Below the pieces are notes generated by a model. It did no database searches, was not told the origin of the DNA, and saw only the letters and a program-made list of their open reading frames with translations. 64,000 nt of DNA. Origin: Onthophagus taurus. Lineage: Eukaryota; Arthropoda; Insecta; Coleoptera; Scarabaeidae. Shown one piece after another: positions 11,962 to 23,335 of the stretch. Both the position numbers and the translations under genes were made by a program. Position 1 is the first letter of the stretch. Each line of letters starts with the position of its first letter. The stretch covers positions 3,782,001 through 3,846,000 of the forward strand of contig NW_027248940.1 of the NCBI RefSeq assembly GCF_036711975.1, in the 5' to 3' direction.

Positions 11962-14163
11962 CAGGGTGTCCCGTTAAGCGTACGGAGCGGCTGTATCTCT
12001 AGAACGGTAAGGCCAAGAGGTTTGGGAAAAAAATCCTTATGAGCAAAGTGACCAAGAGAAATAGCTGGAAATTATTTTGAAGTTCGTAATTCGACCGCTA
12101 GGGGGCGTAACTGCCATTGAGAAACATAAAGTTGCCGCTATCTCAGAAACTTAGACGATGAGCTATAACTTTGACACCATCATTTAATAGCTTGGATAAT
12201 ACCGCATCGCTTTTGTTTTGCGATATTTCTCATATCTGTCATAATAAGAGAGGGGGAGGCCAATGCGTTTTCATATATTTACATTTTAATATCTCCTAGA
12301 CCATTCAACCGATTTGAATGTTTTCGGTGTTGTTTGAAAAAGCATTTTATGCTCTTTTTAAAGATATTTTCAGTAAGACCGTCTGCTTTAAAACAAATGA
12401 GCTAGAGGACGTTATCTGCAGCGATTACATATTTTTGTGATTTTTGAAGAAAAGTTAAATGGAACGATACTATTTACTTCACAGACCCTTAGTCACCTTA
12501 AAATTTGCTAAATTTTAGTGAAAACCGCATCTCGATATCGCCACCCGTTCTCGAGTTATAGAAGAAAATGTTAAAAACTCGAGTGCCATCAATCGGATCC
12601 AGTTACCTCATCGAGAAAAACAAATCACATTATCATGGTAACTGTAAACATGTCATTTACTAACGCAGAAGCGTATGATAGAGCGTATGATGATTTATTT
12701 TCAATGTTTCGAATACGATGCAACTGCATGGCAAAAATGTGCAATGCAATTACGACAAAGAAAGACATTTTTCTCTAGAAGTGTTTTTAAGATTACGGAA
12801 AACTGGCAACGTGTAGCCCATTCAGACATCTCTATGAATTCCTAAATCATATTGGTGCGCAATGTGATCCCACATAATCTGGGAACTCCGAAAACAATTG
12901 TCCACAAGAGTTCTCAAGAGAATAATATCTCCACCACGTTGTTTTACATCAGTCCTTAACAGATACCGATTATGATAACAGACTGAACTATTATCATTGA
13001 CTTTCTAATATGATTTGGGCAAATCCAAACCTTTCATCACAAATGCTATGGATGCATGAAGCATCTGTCCACAAGCTGATGTAAACTTGCATAATATGCA
13101 TTCTTGGTTCGAGCAAAACCCACATTGCTTTCACCCCTTTATCTATTGGGTAGACTAAACGACCTGACTTTTCAAGAAAAAGCAATAACCAGGGAAAATA
13201 TGACAAAACACTAAATACCAGTAAAAACGTGTCCAGGGAAGAGACTTAGCAGCGCTTTTTTTTCGTCGAAACTAGATTAAATAAATGCATCGAGGTTTAT
13301 GTAAGACATTTCGAACATTAGAGAGCTATTTTTCCCAAAAATTTAAGTTATTCTAAGTGTTTCGGTTTATTTTGTTTTATTATCATTGTTGATGTTTCAT
13401 TGATCCGTTGGCTTTTCAACACGCCTCAAAAGTAGTTTTGAAGCAGTTCTAAGCTTGGATAAAGTGTGGAGGAAGGTTCTAGATACTAAAATTTTTGTTA
13501 TCACTTATTTGTTTCCTAAGCTAGCTTGATCCGATTAAGATATACGAATTTTTAACATTTTCTTTTATAATTCGAGAATGGATGCAGATATCGAGATGCG
13601 GTTTTCACTAATATTTAGCAAATTTTATGGTGATTAACGGTCTGTGAAGTAAATAGTACCGTTCCATTTAACTTTTTTTCAAAAATCACAAAAATATGTA
13701 ACCGCTGCAGATAACGCCCTCTAGCTTATTTGTTTTAAACCAAGCGGTCTTACTGAAAATATCTTTTAAAAGAGCATGAAATGCTCTTTCAAACAAGACC
13801 AAAAATATTCAAATCGGTTGAATGGTCCAGGAGATATTAAAATGTAAACATTTGAAAACGCATTGGCTTCCCCCTCCCTTATTATGACAGATATGAAAAA
13901 TATTGCAAAACAAAAGCGATGCGGTATTATCCAAGCTACTAAATGATGTTGTCAAAGTTATAGCTCATCGTCTAACTTTCTGAGATAGCGGGAATTTTAT
14001 GTTTCCCAATGCAGTTACTCCCCCTAGCGGTCGAATTACGAACTTCAAAATAATTTCCAGCTATTTCTCTTGCCCACTTTGCTTATAAAGATTTTTTTCC
14101 CAAACCTCTAGGCCTTACCGTTGTTGAGATACAGCCGCTCCGTACGCTTAACGGGACACCCTG
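11962..14163. mobile_element. mariner/Tc1-type element with about 600-bp inverted arms
   Basis: It starts CAGGGTGTCCCGTTAAGCG and ends with the mirror image, flanked by TA (11960-11961, 14164-14165). The inverted repeat continues with scattered mismatches to about 12575 on the left and about 13545 on the right. The 970-bp centre holds a decayed transposase. It is inserted in the 3' UTR of the LINE. Confidence 0.85.
12640..13206 (+). pseudogene. decayed mariner-type transposase fragment
   Basis: Fragments on the plus strand match a mariner-type transposase with an N-terminal helix-turn-helix: MSFTNAEAYD near 12651, then LTDTDYDNRLNYYH and QMLWMHEASVHK near 12955-13075. The last corresponds to the first catalytic Asp region (LWSDEA in related copies), here changed to WMHEA. 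Several stops and shifts leave no usable frame. Confidence 0.55.
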
Positions 14164-15017
14164 TATATATATTTTTTTTGTTTTATATTTTTTGTATAAT
14201 TTTCATTTGGTTTGCGTCTCTGTATGTATTTTTTCTGGCTTATATTGCGCTGATATTTCTGTTTGATTTCTTTATGTCAATGTTGTGATGCAGTATTATA
14301 GGGTTTGTCCCGTTCTGTATCCATTTGTATAAATAAATAAATAAATAACGTATCTTTCTTTTTAGAAAAACTTATTCATGTAACAATAATCTTGTATAAT
14401 TCTTCTTTGAGTATTATAAATTATTGACGCAGGAATAGGGTTGCCATACGTCCCGGTTTTCCGGGACTGTCACCGGTTTTGTCATCAAAGTCCCAGTGTC
14501 TCGAAAAAGCTCTTCGGGACATGGTATTGTACCGGTTTTAAAAATATGAGGTCCCGTTCTAGAAGTAGGGGAGTTTTCAATAGATTTTAGGGAAATTTCA
14601 CGCGTGAGGTTGGCAACTACTGGCGCCCGGCCGTGCAGACAGCATACTGTACACAACAACCTCCGCACCAGTTCATCATTCATACTGATAGGTGATGGTT
14701 GGTGTTTTCACGTTTTAAAAGCTGCTTACTATTATACTGTGCTTATTCAGTGTGATTGTGTGATTCATTTTCCGTGTGGGTGTGAACAATGCCGAAACTA
14801 AAGTGTCACTTCCGCGATGAGTATTCTAAAGAGTGGACTTTTATTAAGAAGGGAAGGAATGAGGAAGAAGCATACTGTTCATTCTGCAACGGCTATATTT
14901 CCATAAGTCATGGTGGTAGAGCTGATTTATTAGACCACATAAAAACAAACATACATAAAAAAGGTATCAGTCGAGTTAATGCTGTCAGAGGAGTAACATC
15001 GATCACTTCGCCCGTGC

Positions 15018-15701
15018 GTGTTGTTATCAGGTGCTTTAGTGGAAAACATGCGTTTTACCGAAGAAAATTTACGTGAACTAAAGGAGTTATTTTATAGCTC
15101 CGTTAATGAACTTTTAAAAAATGATTCTTTTATGAGCCAAGTGATAAATACGGTAAAAGAGCATTTCATTGCGGAAATTGAAGAATTAAAGAAGGAATGC
15201 GACACGTTTAAGAAAGAAAACCGGTATTTATCCGATAAACTGGATGAGCTTGAACAATACACGCGACGAAACAATGTGCGTGTATTCGGCATTTCTGATA
15301 ATGTACAAGATGTGGAATCTGAGGTTTTATCGTTATTTAATAACAAACTGAGTGTTCCTGTTAAAGTCGAAGATATAGATAGATGTCATAGAGTGGGTGC
15401 AGCGAAAAAGACAAATAATGGTTCGAGGGCAATTATAGTAAAGTTCGTTAGTTACCGTACGAGGGATTTGGTCTGTAAAGCTAGAAAAAGGCTCAAGGGT
15501 TCTAAAATTGGTATACAAGAGGACCTCACAAGCAAACGCTATAAACTGCTTCAATTGGCTCGCGAAAGGGTTGGGAACGGAAATGCTTGGTCAAGGGATG
15601 GTGCGATAAAAATACATGTTAATAATAGAATATGTACTATAAAAAATGCAAATGATATTGAGGATCCGCTCACTAAGGCATCAAGGTTATCTTTAGCTTA
15701 G
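15018..15701 (+). CDS. LINE-2 ORF1 (coiled coil and RRM-like RNA-binding protein)
   Basis: The likely start is the Met at 15048 (MRFTEENLRELKELFYSS); the frame opens a little earlier. A heptad-rich helical part of about 90 residues is followed by LEQYTRRNNVRVFGISD, a hallmark of LINE ORF1 proteins with an RNA-recognition fold. Then come DIDRCHRVG and RAIIVKFVSYRTRDLV. The stop is at 15699-15701. The frame is uninterrupted, unlike ORF2. The known role is nucleic-acid chaperone binding of the element RNA. Confidence 0.75.
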   Translation: MLLSGALVENMRFTEENLRELKELFYSSVNELLKNDSFMSQVINTVKEHFIAEIEELKKECDTFKKENRYLSDKLDELEQYTRRNNVRVFGISDNVQDVESEVLSLFNNKLSVPVKVEDIDRCHRVGAAKKTNNGSRAIIVKFVSYRTRDLVCKARKRLKGSKIGIQEDLTSKRYKLLQLARERVGNGNAWSRDGAIKIHVNNRICTIKNANDIEDPLTKASRLSLA

Positions 15702-15920
15702 ATTTTATTTAATGTTATTGTATTACTTTTTATGTATCATACTTTTTTTTTCTCTCTTTTTGTGAAACGCGCATGGGGGGAATGGTGTTTCAGCGCAAAC
15801 TTCATTTGTTAATATTGTAAAGGTCGTTTCATTAAATATTGAATTTAATCTTAATACTTTTTCAATTTGAAATAACTTTTTCTTTCTTTTTCTTTTTTGG
15901 TCTTTGCTTTTCTATTGCTA

Positions 15921-18297
15921 TGTTATTGAATAGTTTATCTGTGGCTCACATAAATGTAAGATCGCTTCTGTCTGGTTTTTTTGATTTTAAAAGTCATATA
16001 CTACATTCGAATTATGATATTGTGCGGTTTATCGTCCACCAAATTTAAATTATAATGAATTTCTTAATGCTTTGGATGCTGTTTTTTCCGATTTTTTGCC
16101 GATGTGTGACGATATTTTTCTCTTGGGTGATATGAACATCGATTTATTTTCTTGCTCTAACCCTGCCACTGAAAAGCTTTTGAGTTTTCTTGAAGCGTAT
16201 AGCTATAAACAGGTTTTAAACACTCCTACTAGAGTCTCTTCTTCTACTTTTTCCTTAATAGATCTAATCATAATTCCTGAATCAATATCGCTTATCGGTG
16301 ACTCTGGCACTGTTGATTTAAATAATATTTCTGATCACTTTCTTGTTAAATATACTCTGTCGATGGCAGTTGAACGTGAAACTTATCCAATATTTAGAAC
16401 AGTCAACAAGAGGATTTTGATAATGATTTGCGCTCCATTGATTGGCATGTAATGTATCAGTTGACTGACATTAACGATAAACTAAATTTTTTCAATACAC
16501 ATTTACATTATGTATTTGATACACATGTGCCAGAGAAGATTATTAAAATCTCGCAACCTAGTGCTGCTTGGCTAACTCCGGTTGTTAGGACTATGTTGCA
16601 TTTAAGGGATAAAGCATTGAATCGTTACAAAAATACTAAGGCACAAGAACATTGGGAATACTACAAGTCGCTAAGGAACTATGTTACATCCGCGGTACGT
16701 AGGGAACAGAGGGTTTACATGAATACTATTTTTCAAAATAAAAATACTCGCGATTTATGGAAAACATGTAATAAGTTGGGCATTGGGCGTAAGCATAGAC
16801 CTTCTGTTCCTGAACGTTTGTGTGATGCAGATCAATTCAATAATTATTTCCTGAACAATTCAAATAATAACATCGATCATGATTTATTACAATATTATAA
16901 CAACACTACGTTACGAAATTTTAAAGAATTGTTTGCTTTTCATACTGTAACACCGAGTGAAGTTTCTAAAGTTATATCATGTATTCACTCCAATGCCGTA
17001 GTATTTTACCTGCTCTTTCTAAAACACTAGAAAAAATAGTTTGTTCTCAGTTGCGTGAACACCTATTGCTTTCTGACATCATACCTGATAATCAGTCAGG
17101 GTTTAGACCGGGTCATAGTTGCAATACTGTACTAATGGATGTTGTGGACGGTGTGTTGCGGAGTGTCGACAAGGGAAATATGCATGCAATGATATTATTA
17201 GATTATTCCAAAGCATTCGATATGATAAATCATCATTTGTTGTTAAGCATTATGCACTACATTGGTCTCGGTCAGACGGCAATTGATTTTTTTAAACATT
17301 ATCTTCTGAACAGAAGGCAACATACGAAAGTTAAAGGCTCATTATCTAAACCAGAATTTGTCTCTAAAGGAGTTCCTCAGGGCAGTATATGTGGTCCTTT
17401 GTTATTCATCATTTATACTAGTATGTTGTACAGGGGCTTGAAACATTGTGAATATCATGCTTATGCTAATGATACTCAGTTATTAATATCATTTCCTCAC
17501 ACCGAGACTAATGTTGCTGCTGTCAAAATAAATTCTGATGTGCAATCACTTCTTGACACTTCTGAGGCGCATGGCTTAAAACTAAACTCCAGCAAATCTA
17601 ATGTGATAGTATTTGGTAACAGAAATCATAGGAAATTTGTTGATGACAATCTTAAAATTTATGTAAATAATCAAGAACTACAACACGTACGCAGTGTGAA
17701 AAATTTGGGTTTGTTAATAGATGATGATTTAAAATTTAATTCACATATAAACAAGTTACTACAGAAATCATATTGCGTATTAAAATCCCTTTATCCATAT
17801 CGGCATGTATTAAATGAGAACAATAAAAGATTACTGACCAATTTTAATCATTGTGACTCGGTCTATGGTGCTTGCATAACTGGGGACAATCGAAGACGGG
17901 TGCAGTATGTCCAAAATGGGTGCTTAAGACTAATTTATGGAATTCGAAAGTACTGCAGAATTTCACATAAGTTAAAAGAATGTGGGTGGCTAAATATGTA
18001 TAACAGAATCATTTTTCACAGGGGAGTAGTTTATTTTAAAATTTTAAATAAAAAAAACACCTGTTTATCTTAGCAAGAAGATATCGTATCGTACTGACAT
18101 CCATAATATCAATATTCGTCGAAAAGATGCACTTACAGTTCCTCGTCACGCGTCGGCGTCATTTCGGAATTCTTTCACTTATTGTGTGACAAACTTTTGG
18201 AATACCCTTCCTCGTTCATTAAAAATATTGAGCCTGTCGAGTTTTAAATATAAATACAAGCGATATCTCTGTGAGCGGCAGATGGAATCAATTTAGG
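15921..18297 (+). pseudogene. LINE-2 ORF2 endonuclease-RT with deletions and a mutated active site
   Basis: Endonuclease begins at LSVAHINVRSLLSGF near 15930, then jumps directly to the YRPPN region at 16028, so the catalytic middle including the TETWL block is gone. RT has another deletion near 17000, where the text runs from SCIHSNA into LPALSKTLEKIV. Downstream, DYSKAFDMINH and GVPQGSICGPLLF are well kept. The catalytic box reads YANDTQLL at about 17461 instead of YADD. Several frameshifts follow to about 18297. It is not functional. Confidence 0.8.
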
Positions 18298-20989
18298 TTT
18301 TCTAGAGTAAAATTTTAATTTTTATTTGTTATTTGCTTTATTCATGCATTCAATTTTTGTTTTTTGTATTTTTTGTCTTGTGCGCTGTATTCATTTTCAC
18401 TACTTACTTACTTAGAAGCAATGTGTTTTGTTCATAGGGACTGGGGGAAGAGCAGACCTCACTATTTTGTGGTGTTATCTGACCCAGCCACCTGTTAGCC
18501 TTTGCAATTTTGTTTTTGTAACATTATACTTATTTCTTATTATTATTATGTTTTTGTATTTTGTTTTTTTTATATACTTGTACACTAATTGTAAGGGTTA
18601 ATAAAGGCATTATTATTATTATTATTAGTATGCAGGGCGCAACCTCTTCTAAGCCGATCGCTGATTTCTTTGTAAAGAAGAATTCCAAAGAAGATGTTTT
18701 GGTAGCTGCTGCCGAGCTAACCACAGCATATCATATTGTTAAACATCACCATTCGTTCAAGTCAGTTGATTGTTCAAACAAGCTGAATCCAACAATGTAT
18801 TCAGATTCTAAAATTGCAGCCAAACAATCTACGGCACGTACTAAAGCCACCGCGCTAATTAACAACGTACTTGCTCCTCATTCAGTTAGTACTTGTGTAT
18901 CAGAACTTGAACAAATCCCATTTTATGGGATATCAACCGACGCTAGCAACCACAAAGCAGAAAAAATCTTTCCGCTAATCATTCAATATTTTAAAGAAGA
19001 TCTCATTAAAAGATGAAACATCAGATACAATAACAAACTATTGTTTAACAAGCCTAACTGATGCAAACCTTCCTCTAGACAAGTGCTCTTCGTTTTGTGG
19101 TGATAACACAAATACTAATTTCGGAGGGGTGAACCGCAGAGGAGTGAACAACATTTTCCACAAACTGAAAGATGTTTTGAAAAAAGAGCTAGAAGGAATT
19201 GGGTGTCCTGCACACATATTGCACAATACAGTTTCTTGTGCAGCTGATGTCATTGCTGTTGATGTTGAAACAATAGTTGTCAAACTGTTCAACTATTTCT
19301 CAATCTATACCATCAGAACTGAAGAACTTAAAAGTTTCTGTGAGTTTGTTGGCATAACTTACAAACAGTTACTGTACCACTCAAGGACAAGATGGGTATC
19401 ACTCATGCCTGCTGTTGAGCGTATATTAAACCTATGGGAAGCTTTGAAATCATATTTTCTAAGCCAGGAAAAGTCTCCAAAATTGCTTGTAGATTTTTTC
19501 TCAAACTCACTGAGTGAGGCCTATCTCTGGTTCCTTCACAACCAGCTATCATTGTTCCACCGAAAAATAAAGAGAATTGAGTCTTCAAAAATTTCTGTGA
19601 TTGAAGTCAAATTAATATTGGACGAGACTTTGAAGAGTGTGAAGGAACGAGAAGAATCCCTGTTCATTGGCCTGAAAACTAAACAAATCGTAGACAAAGA
19701 AGATAAAACTGTCAGAGATAAGTTCGTAGAAGAATGCAAGGACTTTTTCCAAACTGCCCATGGTTATTTGAGAAAATGGAGTGAGTCCCTCCAGCACTTG
19801 GCCACATTTGAATGGACCACATTGGACACAGTTCCTGAATGGAAACAAATCGAAAACACCCTTGCTTACTTTACGGGCAAGAAAATATCCTTCCCAGAAA
19901 GTGAAGTTTTCGACCAATTTTCTTGTCTTAAAAACAATATCACACTGTTAAAAGACAAGTAAGACAAAGAAGAAAGTAAGTTGAAGGATTTAAGCTCGAG
20001 TGAAAAGTGGGTCAAGTATTTCAATACTATGGACAAAAGCCAATACTCCCACTTTTTGAAAATGTGTGAATATGTTTTTTCAATACCAGCTCACAATGCG
20101 AACGTGGAAAGAGTGTTTTCTATGATGTCAAACCAGTGGACGCAACCGGCTCTCAGTTGAAACTGTTCAAAATATTTTGATCTGCCAATATAATTTTAAT
20201 AAAACTTGTATCGAGTTTCATAGCTACGTTCAAGGCCAACAAGACCTTCTCAAAGCTGCCAAATCCTCCGAGAAATATGAGTGGTTTTAACTTTTTTCAA
20301 ACAGTCCACTTTAATTTCAGATAGCTACAAATACGCTTACATACTTTTAGTTTTAGGATATGTTAAAGAGTTATTCTGGAGACTCCAGAATAACTCATCG
20401 GATATATCATCAGGATATATGGCAACCCTACGCAGGAATGAATTTTTTGATATTCTTAAAGAATTGATATTCTTGGATGCTAAGAATATGAGATACTTCA
20501 TTCGATAATATTTCTATTCTTAAAACAAACAAATATTTTTGTTTTAAGAGTATCTTATACTTGTTTCTAAGAAATACATTCAAGAATAAATTTTTCTTGA
20601 AAGTCAAGAATAATTTTCCTCAGTGTTTATGTTGTTTTCCAATTTTAAACGAGCTCGTATATTTTATGTTAATTAATTTGTAATTAAATGCCTGATTAAG
20701 AATACATACAAATGAAACAACCACACCAGAAAAGTCGAAAAGTAGCGGCCAGAGAATCACGTTGTATTGAGAATATTTGGATTATGTTTAACAGGGCATG
20801 CGTAGCGAAATATTAATTTGTGTAATACTAATTCAAATTTAAATTATCTCAAAAAACACTCAACTTACAAAAATCAATCAAACAAGAGGTGTTATGGAGA
20901 GTATGTGGGGTGGGAGAGTGGAAGGTAGGTGTGAAGGACCCTATGTATTGCGAAAACAAGACACACCAAAGAATTGTAATCCTCGTGTG

Positions 20990-22206
20990 CATAGGGGGAA
21001 AAGGGATTATGGTAGAAGGGGCAGGGGGGAGGGGAGGATTTCAGTTGGGTGTATTTTTCTCTGGTGGCTTGGTCTTAATGTTATATGGGTCAGTCAAAAA
21101 TCGATAAAGTGGTATCTTCTGTAATTGTATTAGGTCGTTTAGATTTTCTCTGTCTGGGTTAGTTTTCCGGATTTTATCTATTTCATATGCTTCGAGTAGG
21201 GTGAGTTTGAATCCTTTATTTTGTTGATGCAGGAGTTTCATATTTTTGGCCTCATCAAAGTTGTGGTCGTTAGTAAACATGTGTCTACCAAAGTTCGAAT
21301 TCTCGTCGCGTTTATGTTCTTTGACTCGTTGTTTAATATTTCTGCCCGCTTCTACAATGTAAGTTGCATCACAAGTGTCACACTGTAAAAGGTAGACGCC
21401 ACTTTTAGACATTGGATCGAGTTTATCGTTATTAAGTATCTGTAAAAGGGTTCAATTTGTCTTAAATGAAACGTGTATGTTATATCCTCTGAAGATCCTT
21501 TGTACATTCGTTGCTCGGTTTCCTGGGTAGTTTATAGATCTGTAGTTAGTTGGTTCTTTGTTTTCTGTTAGTAAAATTCTGTTTATGTGAAGGTTTGTAT
21601 GTTTGTTTGTATGTTTAGAAAGCAAATTGTCAACAAATTGGGGTGGATATTTATTATTATGTGCTATGTTCTTGATTATTTGTATTTCCCGATTTCTGGA
21701 TTCTTGTGTCAAGGGTGTTTCATGCAAAGGGTGTATGAAGGAGTTAAATGCTGCACATTTGTGTGTGTGGTGGTGATAAGAATCTGCGGGGATTATGGTG
21801 TCTGTTTGAGTAGGCTTTCTGTAAATTTCATACTCTATTTTATTATTAATTCTTTTCAAGGTAAGTTCCAAGAAATTAATGGGTTTATTCTTTTCAATTT
21901 CCATGGTAAATTTGATTTTGTTATGGTAGGTGTTGATGTGTTGAAGAAGCTCGGTGATGTTATATGGGGAGGAGGAATTATCCCAGAAAATTAGGATATC
22001 ATCTACATATCTTTTCCAAAATATTATGTGTTTATAGAATGGATTAGTTGGTTGGATATGTGATGATTCGAGTTGGTCAATGAAAAAATCCGCGAGTAGT
22101 CCAGTAAGTGGTGAACCCATTGGGAGTCCATCACTATATGTATTTAAAAATCTCACCATTAAATTGGCAAAAATCGACTTCAGTGCAGTGTTTTATTAAT
22201 TTGAAT
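20990..22206 (-). pseudogene. PLE1 reverse transcriptase C-half and GIY-YIG endonuclease
   Basis: On the minus strand, RT resumes after the gypsy insertion. After a frame change it reads DGLPMGSPLTGLLADFF and the catalytic RYVDDILIFW near 22000, then INFLELTLKR and a basic thumb region to 21452. A frame break follows. From 21412 the GIY-YIG domain reads GVYLLQCDTCDATYIVEAGR, then IKQRVKEHKR. The second motif, normally YIG, is YIV here. The 3' end near 21041 is followed by about 150 noncoding bases before the inverted arm. RT plus GIY-YIG is diagnostic of Penelope-like elements. Confidence 0.85.
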
Positions 22207-22210
22207 AGAT

Positions 22211-22410
22211 TGTAAGACTTGGGGAGCTTCTTATTAGGGTTAAGTGTGTATTTAAAGATTATTTCTTCGAATATTGATTTATTCCACGCCTAATACAAAA
22301 CCTACAACTACCATCATAAAACAACATAATAGCAGGCAAAGCATGCCAGGTAATAATTAATTTACAAATTAATAGATGGCGTTTTAAAATCAAATTAAAT
22401 TAATGCTACA
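22211..22410 (-). repeat. gypsy1 3' LTR
   Basis: A 200-bp copy of the LTR at 30325-30547, bounded by TG...CA and adjoining the AGAT duplication on its outer side. Confidence 0.9.
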
Positions 22411-22462
22411 ACTCGGCCATCCTGACAATAGTTCGTCCTCGAACTGCACAATTTTTTTTTTT

Positions 22463-23335
22463 TTATTTATTTATCCACGGACGCAGATTATTTCCCTCCC
22501 ATACACCCTCATATGGTCTATTCGAATTTTGAAATCCATCAATATCCACTATTACAAATCGATTGTTTCGAAGTATCTTACTGACTCGATAAGGCCCCTT
22601 GAATTTTGGGAGTAATTTTTTAGATTCCCCAACATCAAGTTTAAAATTACGGATCATAACCAGATCACCCGTTTCATAATTGTGAGGGGTTTTACGTTTT
22701 TTCTTAACATATTGCTCATTCTTATGTTGTGACTCTGTAGTCTTTCTTTCGGCCTCAGATCGCAAACTACTCAAATCTTGGTCGGTCGTAACAAAATCTT
22801 GAAGATAGTTAGCCACTGTGTCTTGAACCACACCTCTCTGTGAGAGTCCAAACAACAATTTACTAGGTGTCTCTCCGGTGGTTTTATTAACAGTATTGTT
22901 AATACTAAATTCTATTTCAGGTAGGGTTTGATACCATTTTCCTGACATATCATTACTAGCTAACTTAGCAATCATGGGAGTTATTATGCGGTTTATACGC
23001 TCAACTTGGCCATTAGTCTGTGGCGATCCAGTAGCTATCAACACATGTCTAACATCGTTATCAGACAGAAACGCTCGAAATTTTTGGGAAGTGAAACTCG
23101 TACCTCTGTCAGATATCACACGCGGGACACTATAATTTTGAAAATATTGTCTTAGATTTTGGATTACTTCGGCACTAGCGGTTGTTTTTGTTGAGTAAAG
23201 TTTAATATACTTTGTAAAGGCATCTACCACTACAAGGACATGCTGCTTGGCTTTACAGTGTCTATCTATAGGGCCTAGATGATCGATATGTATGGTTTGA
23301 AAAGGAAGGTTCCCTTTTGGAATACTATGCAACAC
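22463..23335 (-). pseudogene. gypsy1 integrase core and C-terminus
   Basis: A 290-residue minus-strand frame with HIDHLGPIDRH (first Asp), VISDRGTSFTSQKF (second Asp) and GSPQTNGQVERINRII (Glu), then a C-terminal chromatin-binding-type module (GDLVMIRNFKLDVGESKKLL, KGPYRVSKIL). It is separated from the RT-RNase H-HHCC frame by a one-base shift near 23330, so it is part of a broken pol. Confidence 0.88.

Larger units (their letters stand above)
9109..14351 (+). mobile_element. non-LTR retrotransposon LINE-1 (jockey/CR1-like), broken
   Basis: Endonuclease and RT are read on the plus strand, followed by a 3' UTR ending in an ATAA microsatellite (14327-14350). Flanking ACTTTTCTTTTAG (9096-9108) and ATCTTTCTTTTTAG (14352-14365) are a likely but imperfect target duplication. 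A mariner-type element (11962-14163) sits in the 3' UTR. Clade placement is by general resemblance only. Confidence 0.8.
14968..18627 (+). mobile_element. non-LTR retrotransposon LINE-2 (CR1/L2-like) inside hAT-1
   Basis: It has two open frames and a 3' end made of ATT microsatellite (18609-18627). A GTAT repeat (14964-14967 and 18628-18631) marks the insertion, and the hAT reading frame is restored exactly when one copy and the insert are removed. The element carries internal deletions in ORF2. Confidence 0.85.
14789..20290 (+). pseudogene. hAT-1 transposase (BED finger to dimerisation domain), split and frameshifted
   Basis: The ATG at 14789 starts a BED-type zinc finger (WTFIKKGRNEEEAYCSFCNG ... 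LDHIKTNIHKKG). Excising the LINE at a GTAT repeat rejoins the frame as NIHKKG-MQGATSSKPIADFF. The frame breaks near 19010, in the RNase H-fold region after FYGISTDASNHKAEKIF. It continues at 19031-19962 (SFCGDNTNTNFGG, GCPAHILHN, YHSRTRWVSLMPAVERIL). The hAT dimerisation motif follows near 20080-20150 (FSIPAHNANVERVFSMMSNQW) in broken frames, with the end near 20290. This is the ZBED-like hAT type, inactive. Confidence 0.82.
14436..20430 (+). mobile_element. hAT transposon hAT-1 with perfect 8-bp target duplication
   Basis: The ends are TAGGGTTGCCATACGTCC and GGATATATGGCAACCCTA. CGCAGGAA occurs at 14428-14435 and 20431-20438, the exact 8-bp duplication expected for hAT. A LINE (14968-18627) split the transposase gene later. 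Between 14436 and 14788 there is the noncoding 5' end. Confidence 0.92.
8784..20625. mobile_element. CACTGAG-ended DNA element (about 0.6 kb core) split by a LINE and a hAT
   Basis: The ends are CACTGAGGGAAAT and ATTTTCCTCAGTG, imperfect inverted repeats, inside the left arm of PLE1. The intact right arm shows the pre-insertion sequence and implies a TT duplication. Once the LINE (9109-14351) and hAT (14436-20430) are removed, only about 0.6 kb remains (8784-9108, 14366-14427, 20439-20625). It has no coding frame but repeated TTCTTGA and AAGAATA words in both orientations. It looks like a non-autonomous element of unknown superfamily. Confidence 0.6.

Noticed and set aside
21587-21994. A 135-codon plus-strand frame
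   Set aside because: It is the opposite-strand shadow of the Penelope RT region, cysteine- and phenylalanine-rich without any motif.
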